Shown here one piece after another: positions 24,479-34,488 of a stretch of DNA of 64,000 nt (its first letter is position 1; the number at the start of each line of letters is the position of its first letter). The position numbers and the translations under genes are program-made. Origin of the DNA: Prevotella sp. (GTDB lineage: Bacteria > Bacteroidota > Bacteroidia > Bacteroidales > Bacteroidaceae); NCBI GenBank assembly GCA_016291495.1, contig JAEEXI010000013.1, forward strand, positions 1 to 64,000, in the 5' to 3' direction. The notes under the pieces were generated by a model. The model was not told where the DNA came from and made no database searches. It worked only from the letters and a program-made list of their open reading frames with translations.

Positions 24479-25338
24479 ACGTTCAACCATTTATTATTAA
24501 TCACCTGCATGCGGGTAAACAGCTTATACGAAGCCCAGTAGTGGATGGGAATGAGGAGAGTGACCACCGTGTTAAGGATATAGAAGAAGGGATGGAAGGT
24601 TTGGTTATATGTACTGGTCTTCTCGTCCCAGGTGCCCGTGATGAACTCGATGTTCATGCTGTTCCAGTCTATCTGGTTTAGAAGCATTGTCAGCAAGATG
24701 GCGACAAGAACTATCGTGCAGCTGGTCAGCAGGAACTGCTGGCGACGGAACAGGGTGCCACCCACAATATAGAGCGAGTGGATATAGAATACCCAGGCGA
24801 AGAGCATCCATGCCATCTGCCAATGCTCCTCGGGGGCAGGGCCAAGAATACTTCTTTCAAACAGGGCAGGGCCCCAAATCACGAAGCGACCCGTCAGCCA
24901 GTCAACGAACATGCGCAGGGCATCGGCCAACAGATAGGCACCAATGGTGATGACAGCCAGCCAGACAATGGAGAGCAACAGGTTGATGGTGTATTTCTCC
25001 AGATTGGACACGGGCCAAAGCAGGAAAGCCGAACGCTTGCGGGTGTCCTTCATGCCTGAGAAGAGGAAACTGGCACCGAAAAGCATTGAGAAGCAGAAGA
25101 AGATGACGCCGAAGGTAACTGTGCTCTGTACATGATAGGTATAACGCGTGATAGCCTCCTTCATTGGAAAGCTACTTATGATGGTGTCGTATTGCATTCC
25201 CTGCACACGGGTGAAGAACAGGTTGGCCATAAACATGACGAGGGTAAAGATGCCGAAGAGGCGAATCCACGTCTTGCGCAGTACGAGGAACTGGCACTTC
25301 AGTGCCTGACCGAATCTTGTTGTATTGAAAGTACTCAT
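24475..25338 (-). CDS. ABC-type membrane protein of the GntR-linked transporter
   Basis: This 287-residue protein has about six membrane helices (residues about 25-45, 70-100, 110-140, 185-200, 205-225, 250-275) and no signal peptide. It lies between an ABC ATPase gene and the GntR gene and is probably the membrane partner of that ATPase, as in YtrA-controlled systems. No sequence family was firmly recognised. It overlaps the GntR gene by four bases. Confidence 0.75.
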   Translation of the reverse strand: MSTFNTTRFGQALKCQFLVLRKTWIRLFGIFTLVMFMANLFFTRVQGMQYDTIISSFPMKEAITRYTYHVQSTVTFGVIFFCFSMLFGASFLFSGMKDTRKRSAFLLWPVSNLEKYTINLLLSIVWLAVITIGAYLLADALRMFVDWLTGRFVIWGPALFERSILGPAPEEHWQMAWMLFAWVFYIHSLYIVGGTLFRRQQFLLTSCTIVLVAILLTMLLNQIDWNSMNIEFITGTWDEKTSTYNQTFHPFFYILNTVVTLLIPIHYWASYKLFTRMQVINNKWLNV

Positions 25339-25379
25339 AATTCTTAATTCGTTTAAATCCGTTTAATCCGTTGTTTCTT

Positions 25380-26210
25380 TTATAGCACTGGTCCTGTTTT
25401 TGGGGTTGTCTTGTAGTTAAACAGGAGTTCAAGGTTCACCTGCGTCTCAGCATCACCCTCCTGGCGACGGGTGATGACGGCATTACCTTGCAGAGTAGGC
25501 TCAGCATAGAGAACGCTATCGTCCATTTGCTGGGGTGTACGGTATTCGAAGGTGTACGCATCCTGAATCTCCTGCATCGAGGCATTCAGCAACACACTGT
25601 GTCTGTCGAGCATCACGATGTGGTCCAACATCTGCTCTACATCGTGAACCTGATGGGTTGAGATGACTACGGTGCGCTCCTCCGTCATGTGCTGGGCAAT
25701 GACCTTACGGAACTGCGACTTCGAAGGGATGTCCAGTCCATTGGTAGGCTCGTCCATCAGCAAGTACTTGGTGTTGGTAGCCATAGCGAAGGCGATATAA
25801 GCCTTCTTGCGCTGACCCATCGAGAGTTCACCCAGGCGTACATCGGCAGGCAGTTCGAAATCTGCCAGACAACCCTGCAGAATCTCGTCAGAGAAATTGG
25901 GGTAGAAGGGCTTGTAGAGTTTAACATACTCAGAAAGGCAGATGGCAGGCATCTCGAACTCCTCCGTCACAAGAAAGATGTCGCGCAGCATCTCAGGTTG
26001 TCTTTTGTGTGCTGCAATGCCATCACAACTTACACTACCATGAGAGGGACGAAGTATACCTGAAAGCAGATAAAGTAGCGTCGACTTACCCGTTCCGTTC
26101 TTGCCGAGCAGTCCATAGATACGATTCTCTTCCAACTGAAGTGAGAAGCCATCGAATACAAGTGTCTTCTGACCCTTGTAATGAAAACTGATGTTCTGTA
26201 CGTTAATCAT
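25380..26210 (-). CDS. ABC transporter ATPase (first gene of the export operon)
   Basis: This 276-residue ATPase has Walker A (GLLGKNGTGKSTL), signature LGELSMGQRKKAYIAFAMA, Walker B (LLMDEPTNGLD) and the switch His (VVISTHQVHD). The C-terminal 60 residues are an extension beyond the nucleotide-binding domain. With the membrane protein downstream it forms the second ABC system of this operon. It is the promoter-proximal gene; its promoter and GntR-type operator lie at 26254-26311. Confidence 0.9.
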   Translation of the reverse strand: MINVQNISFHYKGQKTLVFDGFSLQLEENRIYGLLGKNGTGKSTLLYLLSGILRPSHGSVSCDGIAAHKRQPEMLRDIFLVTEEFEMPAICLSEYVKLYKPFYPNFSDEILQGCLADFELPADVRLGELSMGQRKKAYIAFAMATNTKYLLMDEPTNGLDIPSKSQFRKVIAQHMTEERTVVISTHQVHDVEQMLDHIVMLDRHSVLLNASMQEIQDAYTFEYRTPQQMDDSVLYAEPTLQGNAVITRRQEGDAETQVNLELLFNYKTTPKTGPVL

Positions 26211-26253
26211 ACGTCTTTTTCTTTTATGAATATTACTTGTTGTACTCTGTATT

Positions 26254-26277
26254 AGTGTACCACTTTAATAGTACACT
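26254..26277 (-). promoter_or_regulatory. Probable GntR operator
   Basis: AGTGTAC (26254-26260) and GTACACT (26271-26277) are perfect inverted half-sites 10 bases apart, a layout typical of YtrA-type GntR sites. The site lies immediately downstream of the -7 element, where a bound repressor would block initiation. Confidence 0.6.
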
Positions 26278-26278
26278 G

Positions 26279-26311
26279 CAAAAGTAGTAGTTTTATTCTT
26301 TCCCACCAAAC
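26279..26311 (-). promoter_or_regulatory. Promoter of the eight-gene export operon
   Basis: On the minus strand TTTG (26308-26311) and TACTTTTG (26279-26286) are separated by a normal-length spacer. The adjacent inverted repeat suggests autoregulation by the GntR protein encoded within the operon. Confidence 0.6.
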
Positions 26312-26467
26312 TTTTCCGCGACTTTTTTCATCAAAAAGCAAAATTTAACATTTCTACCTTATTAAATATATTTAAAAGGGAGCATTCCTAACGGCTTTCG
26401 TCGAACAATTCGTACGACATTGGAAAATTATTCCGTCCTACAGTAAAGATATTTCAAATTTATTGAT

Positions 26468-26475
26468 TACTTTTG
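26468..26475 (+). promoter_or_regulatory. -7 element of the histidine kinase gene
   Basis: TACTTTTG lies 24 bases before the ATG at 26499. No clear -33 TTTG is seen at the right distance. Confidence 0.45.
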
Positions 26476-26498
26476 CGCCACTTTAAACCAAAACATGT

Positions 26499-28307
26499 AT
26501 GAAAACTATTTATATCAACCGACTATCTATCATTGTTGTTTTCCTCTTGTTGATTTGCATGACACTTCATGCCTTGACTCAAAACCAAGGGAAGGACACT
26601 ACGGGTATTCGATTACTTAATGATGTCCGAAAATATTTCAATTCCGACAATGAAGGAGCTTTCTATATAGCAGCCGAAAAGTATCGTGAACATTATCTGA
26701 ACGCAGGAAATACACATCTCTATTATAAGGGATGGGAGCATGAGATTCTTTACGACGTCAATCACAATCACTTCTATCGTGCCATGCGCAAGACATCCTT
26801 GATGCATAATGATATGAAAAAACGCAAAGCGGAGGATGAATACTATAGCGCCACACATCTGCGAGGCATCATCTACTCACTACGCGGTAACATCACCCTC
26901 GCCCATCAGTATTTTGAGAAAGCATTGGAAGAGGTAGATCATTCACAACCTGTCAATCTCATCAACATCTATTTCGACCTCGCCAACATCGAAATGGACA
27001 CACAGCCTCAGGAGGCAATGAAGCATCTGAACTGTGCCATTGATATCATTAAGGCGAATAATGGTAAATACGAATACAGCGACGCTATCGGCTTCAAAGT
27101 CATTGTCGCCTTTGCCATGCGCGACTGGGACACATTGCAGCAATCCTATCAAGAATATATGCAATTGAAAGAGTCATTAGGTAATGACTTCAGCACCACT
27201 TATTACCAATACGCAAAAATCTGCAAGAACGTGGCCGACCACCATTACGGTGAGGCCATCCGACTCACCAACTTGTTGACCAACACAACCGATCAATATA
27301 AATTCCAGACGGAGATCTATGAAATTGCCGGCGACACCATCAATGCATTTAAGTCACAAAAACGCTATCAAGCAGTGAAAGACTCCGTCAACAATCTCAT
27401 TATGAGTGAGGAAATGGTAGGTTCTGCTAACGATCTCGCCTTAGCAGAGATGCAGAACGAGGAATGCAGCAAACGTTCGAATCGCATGAAATGGAGCTTT
27501 CTCGCATTGATTCCCATCGCCTGTCTCATGCCTGTTGCAGCCTGCCAGTGCCACAAGCGGAAATACACCAAAAAACTACAACAACAAAACCAAGAGTTGA
27601 AGGTTGCCCGAGACAAGGCACAGGAAGCAGAAAGAATGAAAGTCAATTTCATCCAGAACATGAGCCATGAGGTACGTACACCCCTGAATATCATCAGTGG
27701 ATTTGCTCAGGTAATCAGTGATCCTGATGCAAACATAAGCGAGGAAGAAAGGGCACAAATTGCAACCCGTATTGCAAACAGTACCAATAGCATAGTCAAT
27801 ATTATCAACGAAATCCTAGACATTTCCGGAAAGGAGAGTGTTCTTTATATTGACAAAAGCGACCTCGTCGGCTGTAACGAACTTGCCAAACAGATACTAC
27901 AACCCTTTGAGAAAAATGAAAAAGAACACCATTTCCGTTTTGAGAGTAGGCTAAAAGACAATTATAAAATCAAAACAAATGTTCAGGAGGTAGAGAAAAT
28001 TCTCAACAACTTACTGAACAACGCCTGCAAATTCACCAATCAAGGCCTTATCACGTTGTCATGCTACCATGATGATGTCGAGAATGAGATGGTATGCTTC
28101 AGTGTCTCTGATACAGGAAAGGGCATCAAAGAAGGAGAAGAGGAAAAAATCTTTGAGCATTTCTATAAGATAGATGCCTATAAGGAAGGAGTAGGCCTGG
28201 GACTTCCTCTTGCTCGCCGGGTGGCACGTCAGATGGGTGGTGACGTATTACTCGACACGACCTACAAAGGAGGAAGTCGTTTTGTTCTAAAACTTCCCAA
28301 AGAATAA
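26499..28307 (+). CDS. Sensor histidine kinase with TPR-like periplasmic region
   Basis: This 602-residue protein has an N-terminal membrane segment or signal (about 8-28), a helical TPR-like sensor region (about 35-310), a membrane helix (about 328-348, WSFLALIPIACLMP), a coiled coil and a kinase core. The H-box is NMSHEVRTPLNII with His390. Later motifs are NNLLNNACKF (N box), DTGKGI (G1) and GVGLGLPLARRVA (G2). There is no receiver domain, and no response regulator gene is adjacent, so the partner is unknown. Proteins of this build are common in Bacteroidales. Confidence 0.9.
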   Translation: MKTIYINRLSIIVVFLLLICMTLHALTQNQGKDTTGIRLLNDVRKYFNSDNEGAFYIAAEKYREHYLNAGNTHLYYKGWEHEILYDVNHNHFYRAMRKTSLMHNDMKKRKAEDEYYSATHLRGIIYSLRGNITLAHQYFEKALEEVDHSQPVNLINIYFDLANIEMDTQPQEAMKHLNCAIDIIKANNGKYEYSDAIGFKVIVAFAMRDWDTLQQSYQEYMQLKESLGNDFSTTYYQYAKICKNVADHHYGEAIRLTNLLTNTTDQYKFQTEIYEIAGDTINAFKSQKRYQAVKDSVNNLIMSEEMVGSANDLALAEMQNEECSKRSNRMKWSFLALIPIACLMPVAACQCHKRKYTKKLQQQNQELKVARDKAQEAERMKVNFIQNMSHEVRTPLNIISGFAQVISDPDANISEEERAQIATRIANSTNSIVNIINEILDISGKESVLYIDKSDLVGCNELAKQILQPFEKNEKEHHFRFESRLKDNYKIKTNVQEVEKILNNLLNNACKFTNQGLITLSCYHDDVENEMVCFSVSDTGKGIKEGEEEKIFEHFYKIDAYKEGVGLGLPLARRVARQMGGDVLLDTTYKGGSRFVLKLPKE

Positions 28308-29195
28308 TCAGGCACGCTGATCGGCACCCCACATCATCTTCTCGCGCAACGTATGGAAATAGCGTTGTCCGGTGCGCTTCACGACCTTCACTTTATAGGG
28401 GGCTTTGCGAAGCGTCAGACGGGTGTTCTCTTTGCAGTTCTCCGAGCGACCGTCGAGGGCGACAAGGAAATTATGGGAACGGCTTTCCACAGTCAGACAG
28501 ACCTCTGCATTGTCTGGAATTACAATAGGACGGATATTCAATGAATGAGGAGCGACTGCGGTAATAGAGAAGACACTGGTTCCCGGCACGATAATCGGAC
28601 CGCCCACCGACAAGGAATAAGCCGTAGAACCCGTCGGTGTGCTGACGACCAGTCCGTCTGCCTGATAGGTGGTCAGGTAATCGCCGTTTACCGTGACACG
28701 AATAGCTATCATCGATGCATTGTCGCGTTTAAGAACAGCCACATCATTGAGCGCACAACAATATCCCGTCAATGGGGTACCTTCCGTCTCCACAGCTATA
28801 GCAGCACGCGTCTCAATGGAATAGTCGCCCTCATAGACAGCATCGATGATATGTTCTATCTCACTGGCACTGATGTCGGCAAGAAAACCCAGACGGCCCA
28901 TGTTAATACCCAAGATAGGAATCTGTTTGTCACCCACCATACTGGCAGCACGAAGGAACGTTCCGTCACCTCCCATCGAAATGACAAAATCAGACTCAAA
29001 GTCCGGACCGTCGAAGACTTTATCCACCTTAACGCCTACGTGTTGGGTATTTACTAAAAAGTTGTAGAAATTCCGTTCTATACACACATCTGCCTTACGC
29101 CCAGAAAGGCAAGCCAGAATTTTCAGGATAGAGGCCGACTTCTTGGGCTGATAGATGTTGCCGAAAATGGCAAAACGTAGTTTTCTTGAGGTCAT
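28308..29195 (-). CDS. nadK: NAD kinase
   Basis: This 295-residue protein matches NAD kinase, which phosphorylates NAD to NADP. MGGDGTFLRAA (near 75-85) is the GGDGT nucleotide motif; LGINMGRLGFLADIS, STPTGSTAYSLSVGGPI and APHSLNIRPIV are further family blocks. Length is normal. It has a minus-strand -7 element (TATCTTTG at 29214-29221) divergent from that of pdxJ. Confidence 0.95.
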   Translation of the reverse strand: MTSRKLRFAIFGNIYQPKKSASILKILACLSGRKADVCIERNFYNFLVNTQHVGVKVDKVFDGPDFESDFVISMGGDGTFLRAASMVGDKQIPILGINMGRLGFLADISASEIEHIIDAVYEGDYSIETRAAIAVETEGTPLTGYCCALNDVAVLKRDNASMIAIRVTVNGDYLTTYQADGLVVSTPTGSTAYSLSVGGPIIVPGTSVFSITAVAPHSLNIRPIVIPDNAEVCLTVESRSHNFLVALDGRSENCKENTRLTLRKAPYKVKVVKRTGQRYFHTLREKMMWGADQRA

Positions 29196-29213
29196 ATCGT
29201 CGCTATTTTATCG

Positions 29214-29274
29214 CAAAGATACAAAATAAAGTGAAAAGTGAAGCGTGAAAAGTGAAAAATATTTCTTATCTTTG
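29214..29274. promoter_or_regulatory. Divergent promoters of nadK and pdxJ, with repeat between
   Basis: A minus-strand TATCTTTG (29214-29221) serves nadK and a plus-strand TATCTTTG (29267-29274) serves pdxJ. The spacer contains AAGTGAAAAGTGAAGCGTGA-type repeats (29230-29257), the same style as in other gaps. Confidence 0.55.
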
Positions 29275-29288
29275 CAAAATAAATAATC

Positions 29289-30008
29289 ATGACTATGACT
29301 AAACTAAGTGTAAACATCAACAAAGTTGCCACTTTACGCAATGCCAGAGGAGGCAATAACCCCGACGTACTCGCCGTTGCACGTGATGTGGAAATGTTCG
29401 GTGCCGAGGGCATCACCGTACATCCCCGACCCGATGAGCGTCATATCCGCTATCAGGATGTACGTGACTTGAAACCACTGATTACCACAGAGTTCAATAT
29501 TGAAGGAAATCCCATCGACTCCTTCGTCAGCCTAGTGCTGGAAGTAACGCCCAAGCAGGTGACCTTGGTGCCTGATGGCCATGACCAGATAACTAGTAAC
29601 CATGGCTGGGACACCATAGAGAACAGGACTTTCCTGACGGACATCTGTAAAACGTTCAGAGAAGCTGGTATCCGTACTAGCATCTTTGTTGACCCAGATC
29701 CCAAAATGGTGGAAGGAGCAAAGGCATGTGGAGCCGACCGCGTGGAGCTCTATACAGAGCCTTATGCGTCAGGGTATGCGGCTGACCGTGTGACTGCCAT
29801 CGCTCCATTCATCGCTGCTGCCGAGGAGGCAAAGAGAGTAGGACTGGGACTCAATGCAGGACACGATCTCTCTTTGGAGAACCTTCATTATTTCCATGAA
29901 ATGATTCCATGGACGGATGAGGTAAGCATCGGGCATGCCCTTATCTGCGATGCCCTTTATCTGGGACTCCAGGAAACCATCAAGCGTTATCTGCAAGCAT
30001 TAAAATAA
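29289..30008 (+). CDS. pdxJ: Pyridoxine 5'-phosphate synthase
   Basis: This 239-residue protein matches PdxJ, which condenses 1-deoxy-xylulose 5-phosphate with 3-amino-2-oxopropyl phosphate in vitamin B6 synthesis. Family blocks are [49 protein letters not shown] and [16 protein letters not shown] 29289 and ATG 29295 are both possible starts; either gives a normal protein. It heads a group with a DJ-1 gene, ispD and recG on the same strand. Confidence 0.95.
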   Translation: MTMTKLSVNINKVATLRNARGGNNPDVLAVARDVEMFGAEGITVHPRPDERHIRYQDVRDLKPLITTEFNIEGNPIDSFVSLVLEVTPKQVTLVPDGHDQITSNHGWDTIENRTFLTDICKTFREAGIRTSIFVDPDPKMVEGAKACGADRVELYTEPYASGYAADRVTAIAPFIAAAEEAKRVGLGLNAGHDLSLENLHYFHEMIPWTDEVSIGHALICDALYLGLQETIKRYLQALK

Positions 30009-30023
30009 ATCACAAATCAGCAT

Positions 30024-30593
30024 ATGAAAAAGGTATATGTTTTCTTGGCAGACGGCTTCGAGGATGTCGAGGCGCTGATTCCTATTGACGTATGGCGTCG
30101 TGGAGGAATCGATGTGACTACTGTCAGTATTATGGGTGACTATATGGTAGAAACTGCTCATGGAGTACGTATCATGGCCGATACGCTAATAGAGGATGTG
30201 GATGTCAGCGATGCCGACCTACTTTTCCTGCCTGGCGGAATGCCTGGTGCTACGAACCTCTACAACAACCAACAAGTCTGTGATGCCGTCAAAGCACAGG
30301 CAGAGAAAGGAAAGAATGTTGCCGCCATTTGTGCCGCACCTGCTGTTGTCCTGGCTCAACTAGGTATCCTCGACAACAGAAGAGCCACCTGTTATCCTGG
30401 CTTTGAAGAGATGCTGACAAAGGCTACCTACACAGGAGGACTGATCACCGTGGACAAGAATATCACCACAGGAGAAGGTCCTGCTGCCGCATTCCCGTTT
30501 GCCTATGAGTTGTTAGGACAACTTGTTGATACGCAGACTGCAAACCAAATTGCGGAAGGTATGCGTTTCAAGCATTTAATGGAGTCGAAATAG
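30024..30593 (+). CDS. DJ-1/YajL family protein
   Basis: This 189-residue protein has the DJ-1/PfpI fold, with the nucleophile elbow [11 protein letters not shown] (Cys near residue 106) and the early Glu of [11 protein letters not shown] (near 14). Family members act as deglycases, chaperones or redox sensors; the exact role here is not known. It lies 15 bases after pdxJ and five before ispD, so all may be co-transcribed. Confidence 0.9.
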   Translation: MKKVYVFLADGFEDVEALIPIDVWRRGGIDVTTVSIMGDYMVETAHGVRIMADTLIEDVDVSDADLLFLPGGMPGATNLYNNQQVCDAVKAQAEKGKNVAAICAAPAVVLAQLGILDNRRATCYPGFEEMLTKATYTGGLITVDKNITTGEGPAAAFPFAYELLGQLVDTQTANQIAEGMRFKHLMESK

Positions 30594-30598
30594 TACCC

Positions 30599-31255
30599 AT
30601 GGATTATATCATTATCGTAGCAGGAGGTAAAGGACTGCGTATGGGAGGTGAAATACCCAAACAGTTCCTTCCCATCGGTGGGCGCCCTATTTTGATGCGC
30701 ACGCTGGAACGATTTCATGCCTGTTCAAAAGATTTGCAAATCATTCTGGTATTGCCAAAAGACCAACAAGACTATTGGTTGCAGCTATGCAAGGAGTATG
30801 ATTTCAAGGTTAACTATCAGATGACTGATGGAGGAGAGACACGATTTCACAGTGTCCAGCATGGCCTCGCCTTGATTCCCGACGATGCTGAGGGTGTAGT
30901 CGGCGTTCACGATGGAGTGCGTCCTTTCCCTGCCATTGAGGTTATCCGCAACTGCTACGAGACGGCAAGAACCACCAAGGCTGTCATTCCCGTCATTCCC
31001 GTGGTGGAGACATTACGCCACATCGAAGAAGGCACCAAGCCACGTGGGAATTATCGCCTTGTACAGACTCCCCAGTGTTTTGATATCCAACTACTGAAAG
31101 CAGCGAACAAACAGCCATATAACGACAACTTCACTGACGATGCCTCCGTCGTCGAAGCCTATGGACGAAAAATCACACTAGTGGAGGGAAATCGCGAGAA
31201 TATCAAGATAACCACTCCTTATGACATGATAGTGGCAGAGGCACTGATAACATGA
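30599..31255 (+). CDS. ispD: 2-C-methyl-D-erythritol 4-phosphate cytidylyltransferase
   Basis: This 218-residue protein matches IspD of the MEP isoprenoid pathway. [19 protein letters not shown] contains the CTP-binding Gly-rich loop and Lys; [21 protein letters not shown] and TPQCF are further signatures. The stop overlaps the start of recG (ATGA at 31252-31255). Confidence 0.95.
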   Translation: MDYIIIVAGGKGLRMGGEIPKQFLPIGGRPILMRTLERFHACSKDLQIILVLPKDQQDYWLQLCKEYDFKVNYQMTDGGETRFHSVQHGLALIPDDAEGVVGVHDGVRPFPAIEVIRNCYETARTTKAVIPVIPVVETLRHIEEGTKPRGNYRLVQTPQCFDIQLLKAANKQPYNDNFTDDASVVEAYGRKITLVEGNRENIKITTPYDMIVAEALIT

Positions 31256-33354
31256 CGGATATTCTGCAACAAGACATCCAATATCTGCCAGGCGTAGGAC
31301 CTAACAGAAGGAAGATGCTCAGTCAGGAGCTGGGCATAGAGACCTATGGCGACTTATTGCAGTACTATCCCTATAAGCACGTAGACCGCAGCCGGCTCTA
31401 CAACATCCATGAATTGACAGGTGACATGCCTTTCGTACAGGTTAAGGGTCATATCCTCAGTTTCGAGACATTCAAGATGAGTGCTCGCAAGGAACGGGTT
31501 GTTGCCCACTTCACTGACGGTACAGGACGCGTGATGGACCTTACCTGGTTTAATGGCGGGAAATATGCCAAGCAGCAATACAAAATAGGAACAGAATATG
31601 TGGTTTTCGGACGTCCGAATGTCTATAACGGTCGCATCAATGTCACTCATCCCGATATCGACATAGCCGATAAACTGGAACTCTCCACCATGGGTATGCA
31701 ACCCTACTACAACACAACGGAGAAGATGAAGAAGAGTGGACTGAACTCCCGTGCCATCGAGAAACTCACCAAGACGATACTCGACGTCATCAAAGATCCA
31801 CTGCCAGAGACCCTTCCCGACTTCATCACCGGTCACCTGCACCTCATGAGTCGTGATGAGGCATTGCGAAAGATTCACTATCCCCAAGACACCAAGGAAC
31901 TGGAACGAGCTCGTGTCCGATTAAAGTTCGAAGAGCTCTTCTACGTTCAACTCAACATACTCAGATATGCCAGTGACCATCGTCGCAAATACAGGGGGTA
32001 TATATTCTCCAAGGTAGGCAACTACCTCAATACTTTCTACCATGATTACCTGCCCTTCCAACTGACAGAGGCACAGAAACGGGTCATCCGTGAAATCCGT
32101 AAGGACACAGCCAGTGGGCGGCAAATGAACCGGCTATTGCAAGGCGATGTCGGTTCAGGGAAAACCCTCGTCGCACTGATGGCTATGCTCATCGCTTTGG
32201 ACAATGGTTATCAGGCCTGCATCATGGCACCCACAGAAATCCTTGCGGAACAACATCTCCAGACCATCCAAGACTTCCTAAAAGGAATGGACATCCGTGT
32301 GGAACTATTGACTGGTATCGTTAAAGGAAAGAAACGGCAAGACGTGCTGGACGGACTTCTGGACGGAAGCGTACAGATTCTTGTCGGTACCCATGCCGTC
32401 ATCGAGGACACAGTACAGTTTGCCCGTCTTGGTATGGTCATCGTCGATGAGCAGCATCGCTTCGGCGTAGCCCAACGGGCCAAGTTATGGAGCAAAAGCA
32501 TCAATCCTCCTCATGTCTTAGTGATGACCGCCACGCCTATCCCACGTACCCTTGCCATGACCCTCTATGGCGATCTGGATGTAAGTGTCATTGATGAACT
32601 GCCACCAGGTCGTAAACCTGTGGTCACCACCCATGTCTTCGACCGCAGCATGCCGTCACTTTATGACAGTATACGAAACCAGATACGACAAGGCAGACAG
32701 ATCTATATCGTTTTCCCACTCATCGAGGAAAGTGAGAAAATTGATCTCAAAAACCTGGAAGACGGCTTCGAAGTGTTAACACAGGTCTTCCCTGAATTCC
32801 GCCTGAGTAAGGTACACGGCAAGATGAAACCCAAGGACAAGGAAGATGAAATGCAACGTTTCGTGAAAGGCGAGACGCAAATGCTTGTAGCCACTACAGT
32901 CATTGAGGTAGGAGTCAACGTACCAAATGCCTCCGTCATGATCATTATGGAAGCACAACGCTTCGGGCTCAGCCAGCTACACCAGTTACGCGGACGAGTC
33001 GGAAGAGGTGCTGATCAGAGCTATTGTATCTTGGTCACCAACCATCAGTTGAGCGAAGACACCCGTAAGCGCATTGACATCATGTGTGAGACCAACGACG
33101 GCTTCCGTATTGCCGAGGCAGACCTGAAACTTCGAGGACCTGGTGACTTGGAAGGCACCCAACAGAGCGGTATGGCCTTCGACCTGAAAATAGCAGATAT
33201 TGCCCGTGACGGACAACTCGTACAGATGGCTCGCGACGAGGCACGAGTAATCATTGAAGACGATCCGGAATGCTGTTCTGAAAAGTACATGATGTTGTGG
33301 AATAGACTTAAACAATTAAGGAAAACAAATATTAACTGGGCAGCCATTTCTTAA
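31252..33354 (+). CDS. recG: ATP-dependent DNA helicase RecG
   Basis: This 700-residue protein matches RecG, which remodels stalled replication forks and Holliday junctions. It has the N-terminal wedge (OB) domain, Walker A ([10 protein letters not shown]), DEQH box (VDEQHRFGV), [30 protein letters not shown] and QLRGRVGRG. Length is normal. Translation is coupled to ispD. Confidence 0.97.
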   Translation: MTDILQQDIQYLPGVGPNRRKMLSQELGIETYGDLLQYYPYKHVDRSRLYNIHELTGDMPFVQVKGHILSFETFKMSARKERVVAHFTDGTGRVMDLTWFNGGKYAKQQYKIGTEYVVFGRPNVYNGRINVTHPDIDIADKLELSTMGMQPYYNTTEKMKKSGLNSRAIEKLTKTILDVIKDPLPETLPDFITGHLHLMSRDEALRKIHYPQDTKELERARVRLKFEELFYVQLNILRYASDHRRKYRGYIFSKVGNYLNTFYHDYLPFQLTEAQKRVIREIRKDTASGRQMNRLLQGDVGSGKTLVALMAMLIALDNGYQACIMAPTEILAEQHLQTIQDFLKGMDIRVELLTGIVKGKKRQDVLDGLLDGSVQILVGTHAVIEDTVQFARLGMVIVDEQHRFGVAQRAKLWSKSINPPHVLVMTATPIPRTLAMTLYGDLDVSVIDELPPGRKPVVTTHVFDRSMPSLYDSIRNQIRQGRQIYIVFPLIEESEKIDLKNLEDGFEVLTQVFPEFRLSKVHGKMKPKDKEDEMQRFVKGETQMLVATTVIEVGVNVPNASVMIIMEAQRFGLSQLHQLRGRVGRGADQSYCILVTNHQLSEDTRKRIDIMCETNDGFRIAEADLKLRGPGDLEGTQQSGMAFDLKIADIARDGQLVQMARDEARVIIEDDPECCSEKYMMLWNRLKQLRKTNINWAAIS

Positions 33355-33404
33355 CGTAAAGTGTTAAATAACACACAATTATTGTTAACGCACACCGTAT
33401 TTCC

Positions 33405-33435
33405 TTTGCTGTTTACAAAATAATTATTACCTTTG
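33405..33435 (+). promoter_or_regulatory. Promoter of the M23 peptidase gene
   Basis: TTTG (33405-33408), a 19-base spacer and TACCTTTG (33428-33435) form one of the clearest promoters in the window, 54 bases before ATG 33490. Confidence 0.7.
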
Positions 33436-33489
33436 CAGCGTTTATTTCCGAAAGGGAACTATTTGCAAACAGAAAGAAATTAATTATCT

Positions 33490-34443
33490 ATGTTTATTAA
33501 AAAACTTAAGACCATTGTAATTCTGACAGTAGCAGCAACCTTCTCTCTCCCGATGATGGGACAAGACTTGTTAGCGCGTCAAGCCCCTATTGATCGTAAG
33601 ATGAAAGCCGTCGACAGCATGGCTCTCCATAGACTTATTCAAGCAGAAAGATATGATTCTCCAGCCGCTGACCTGTATAACGACTGGAATAACAGATATG
33701 CCCACAAGGCAAGCGTATTACCTGATACATTCCGTATCGACCTGAGAGGCTTCCACATGCCCACTACCAGCCGTGTGCTGACCAGCAACTTCGGTGCTCG
33801 CTGGGGACGCCAGCACAAGGGTCTGGACATCAAGGTATATATTGGTGACACTATCCGTGCCGCTTTCAGTGGTAAGGTACGTATCGTAAGATATGAGGGA
33901 AAAGGATATGGCAAGTACGTTGTCATCCGCCACTATAACGGACTGGAGACCATCTATGGTCATATGTCCAAGCAACTCGTTACAGAAGAGCAGGAAGTTC
34001 GTGCCGGTGATCCTATCGGATTAGGCGGTAACACAGGTCGTAGTACCGGTTCTCACCTGCACTTCGAAACCCGCCTTTGCGGTATTGCTTTGAATCCTGC
34101 CTTGATGTTTGACTTCAAGAATCAGGATGTTGTAGACGACTATTATGTATTCCGCAAGTCAACTTATAACCGTGAGTCTGCTGAGGCAACTCGTCTGCGT
34201 GGCGTAGGTGGCAAGGCTGTCAATGGTGATTTGGACATCCCGCAGCAGTCCTATGCTTCTGCACAGCCTGCAACGACCAAGGCTCCCAAGACCCACTCCA
34301 CCCGTTTCCACAAGGTGTCAAAGGGTGAGACAATCTCCTCTATTGCCCGCAAGCGCGGTATGACGGTAAGTGCCATCTGTAAGTTGAATCACATCAAGAC
34401 AACCACAAAGATCCGTCCTGGACAGATCCTCAGATACAATTAA
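33490..34443 (+). CDS. M23 metallopeptidase with C-terminal LysM
   Basis: This 317-residue protein has a signal peptide (to about residue 26), an M23 endopeptidase domain (about 95-210; HKGLDIKV, GNTGRSTGSHLHFE) and a LysM peptidoglycan-binding domain at the end (about 273-316, FHKVSKGETISSIARKRG). It should cut peptide cross-links in the periplasm. The next two genes also act on the envelope. Confidence 0.93.
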   Translation: MFIKKLKTIVILTVAATFSLPMMGQDLLARQAPIDRKMKAVDSMALHRLIQAERYDSPAADLYNDWNNRYAHKASVLPDTFRIDLRGFHMPTTSRVLTSNFGARWGRQHKGLDIKVYIGDTIRAAFSGKVRIVRYEGKGYGKYVVIRHYNGLETIYGHMSKQLVTEEQEVRAGDPIGLGGNTGRSTGSHLHFETRLCGIALNPALMFDFKNQDVVDDYYVFRKSTYNRESAEATRLRGVGGKAVNGDLDIPQQSYASAQPATTKAPKTHSTRFHKVSKGETISSIARKRGMTVSAICKLNHIKTTTKIRPGQILRYN

Positions 34444-34488
34444 CCAACAACCCTTCACAGCGTGAGGCTGTTGACCAAAAAAGTCTAA

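Larger units (their letters stand above)
26211..26498. other. Divergent control region of export operon and histidine kinase
   Basis: This 288-base gap holds the GntR-type operator and minus-strand promoter (26254-26311), an AT-rich middle with no gene, and the plus-strand -7 element of the histidine kinase (26468-26475). Confidence 0.6.
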
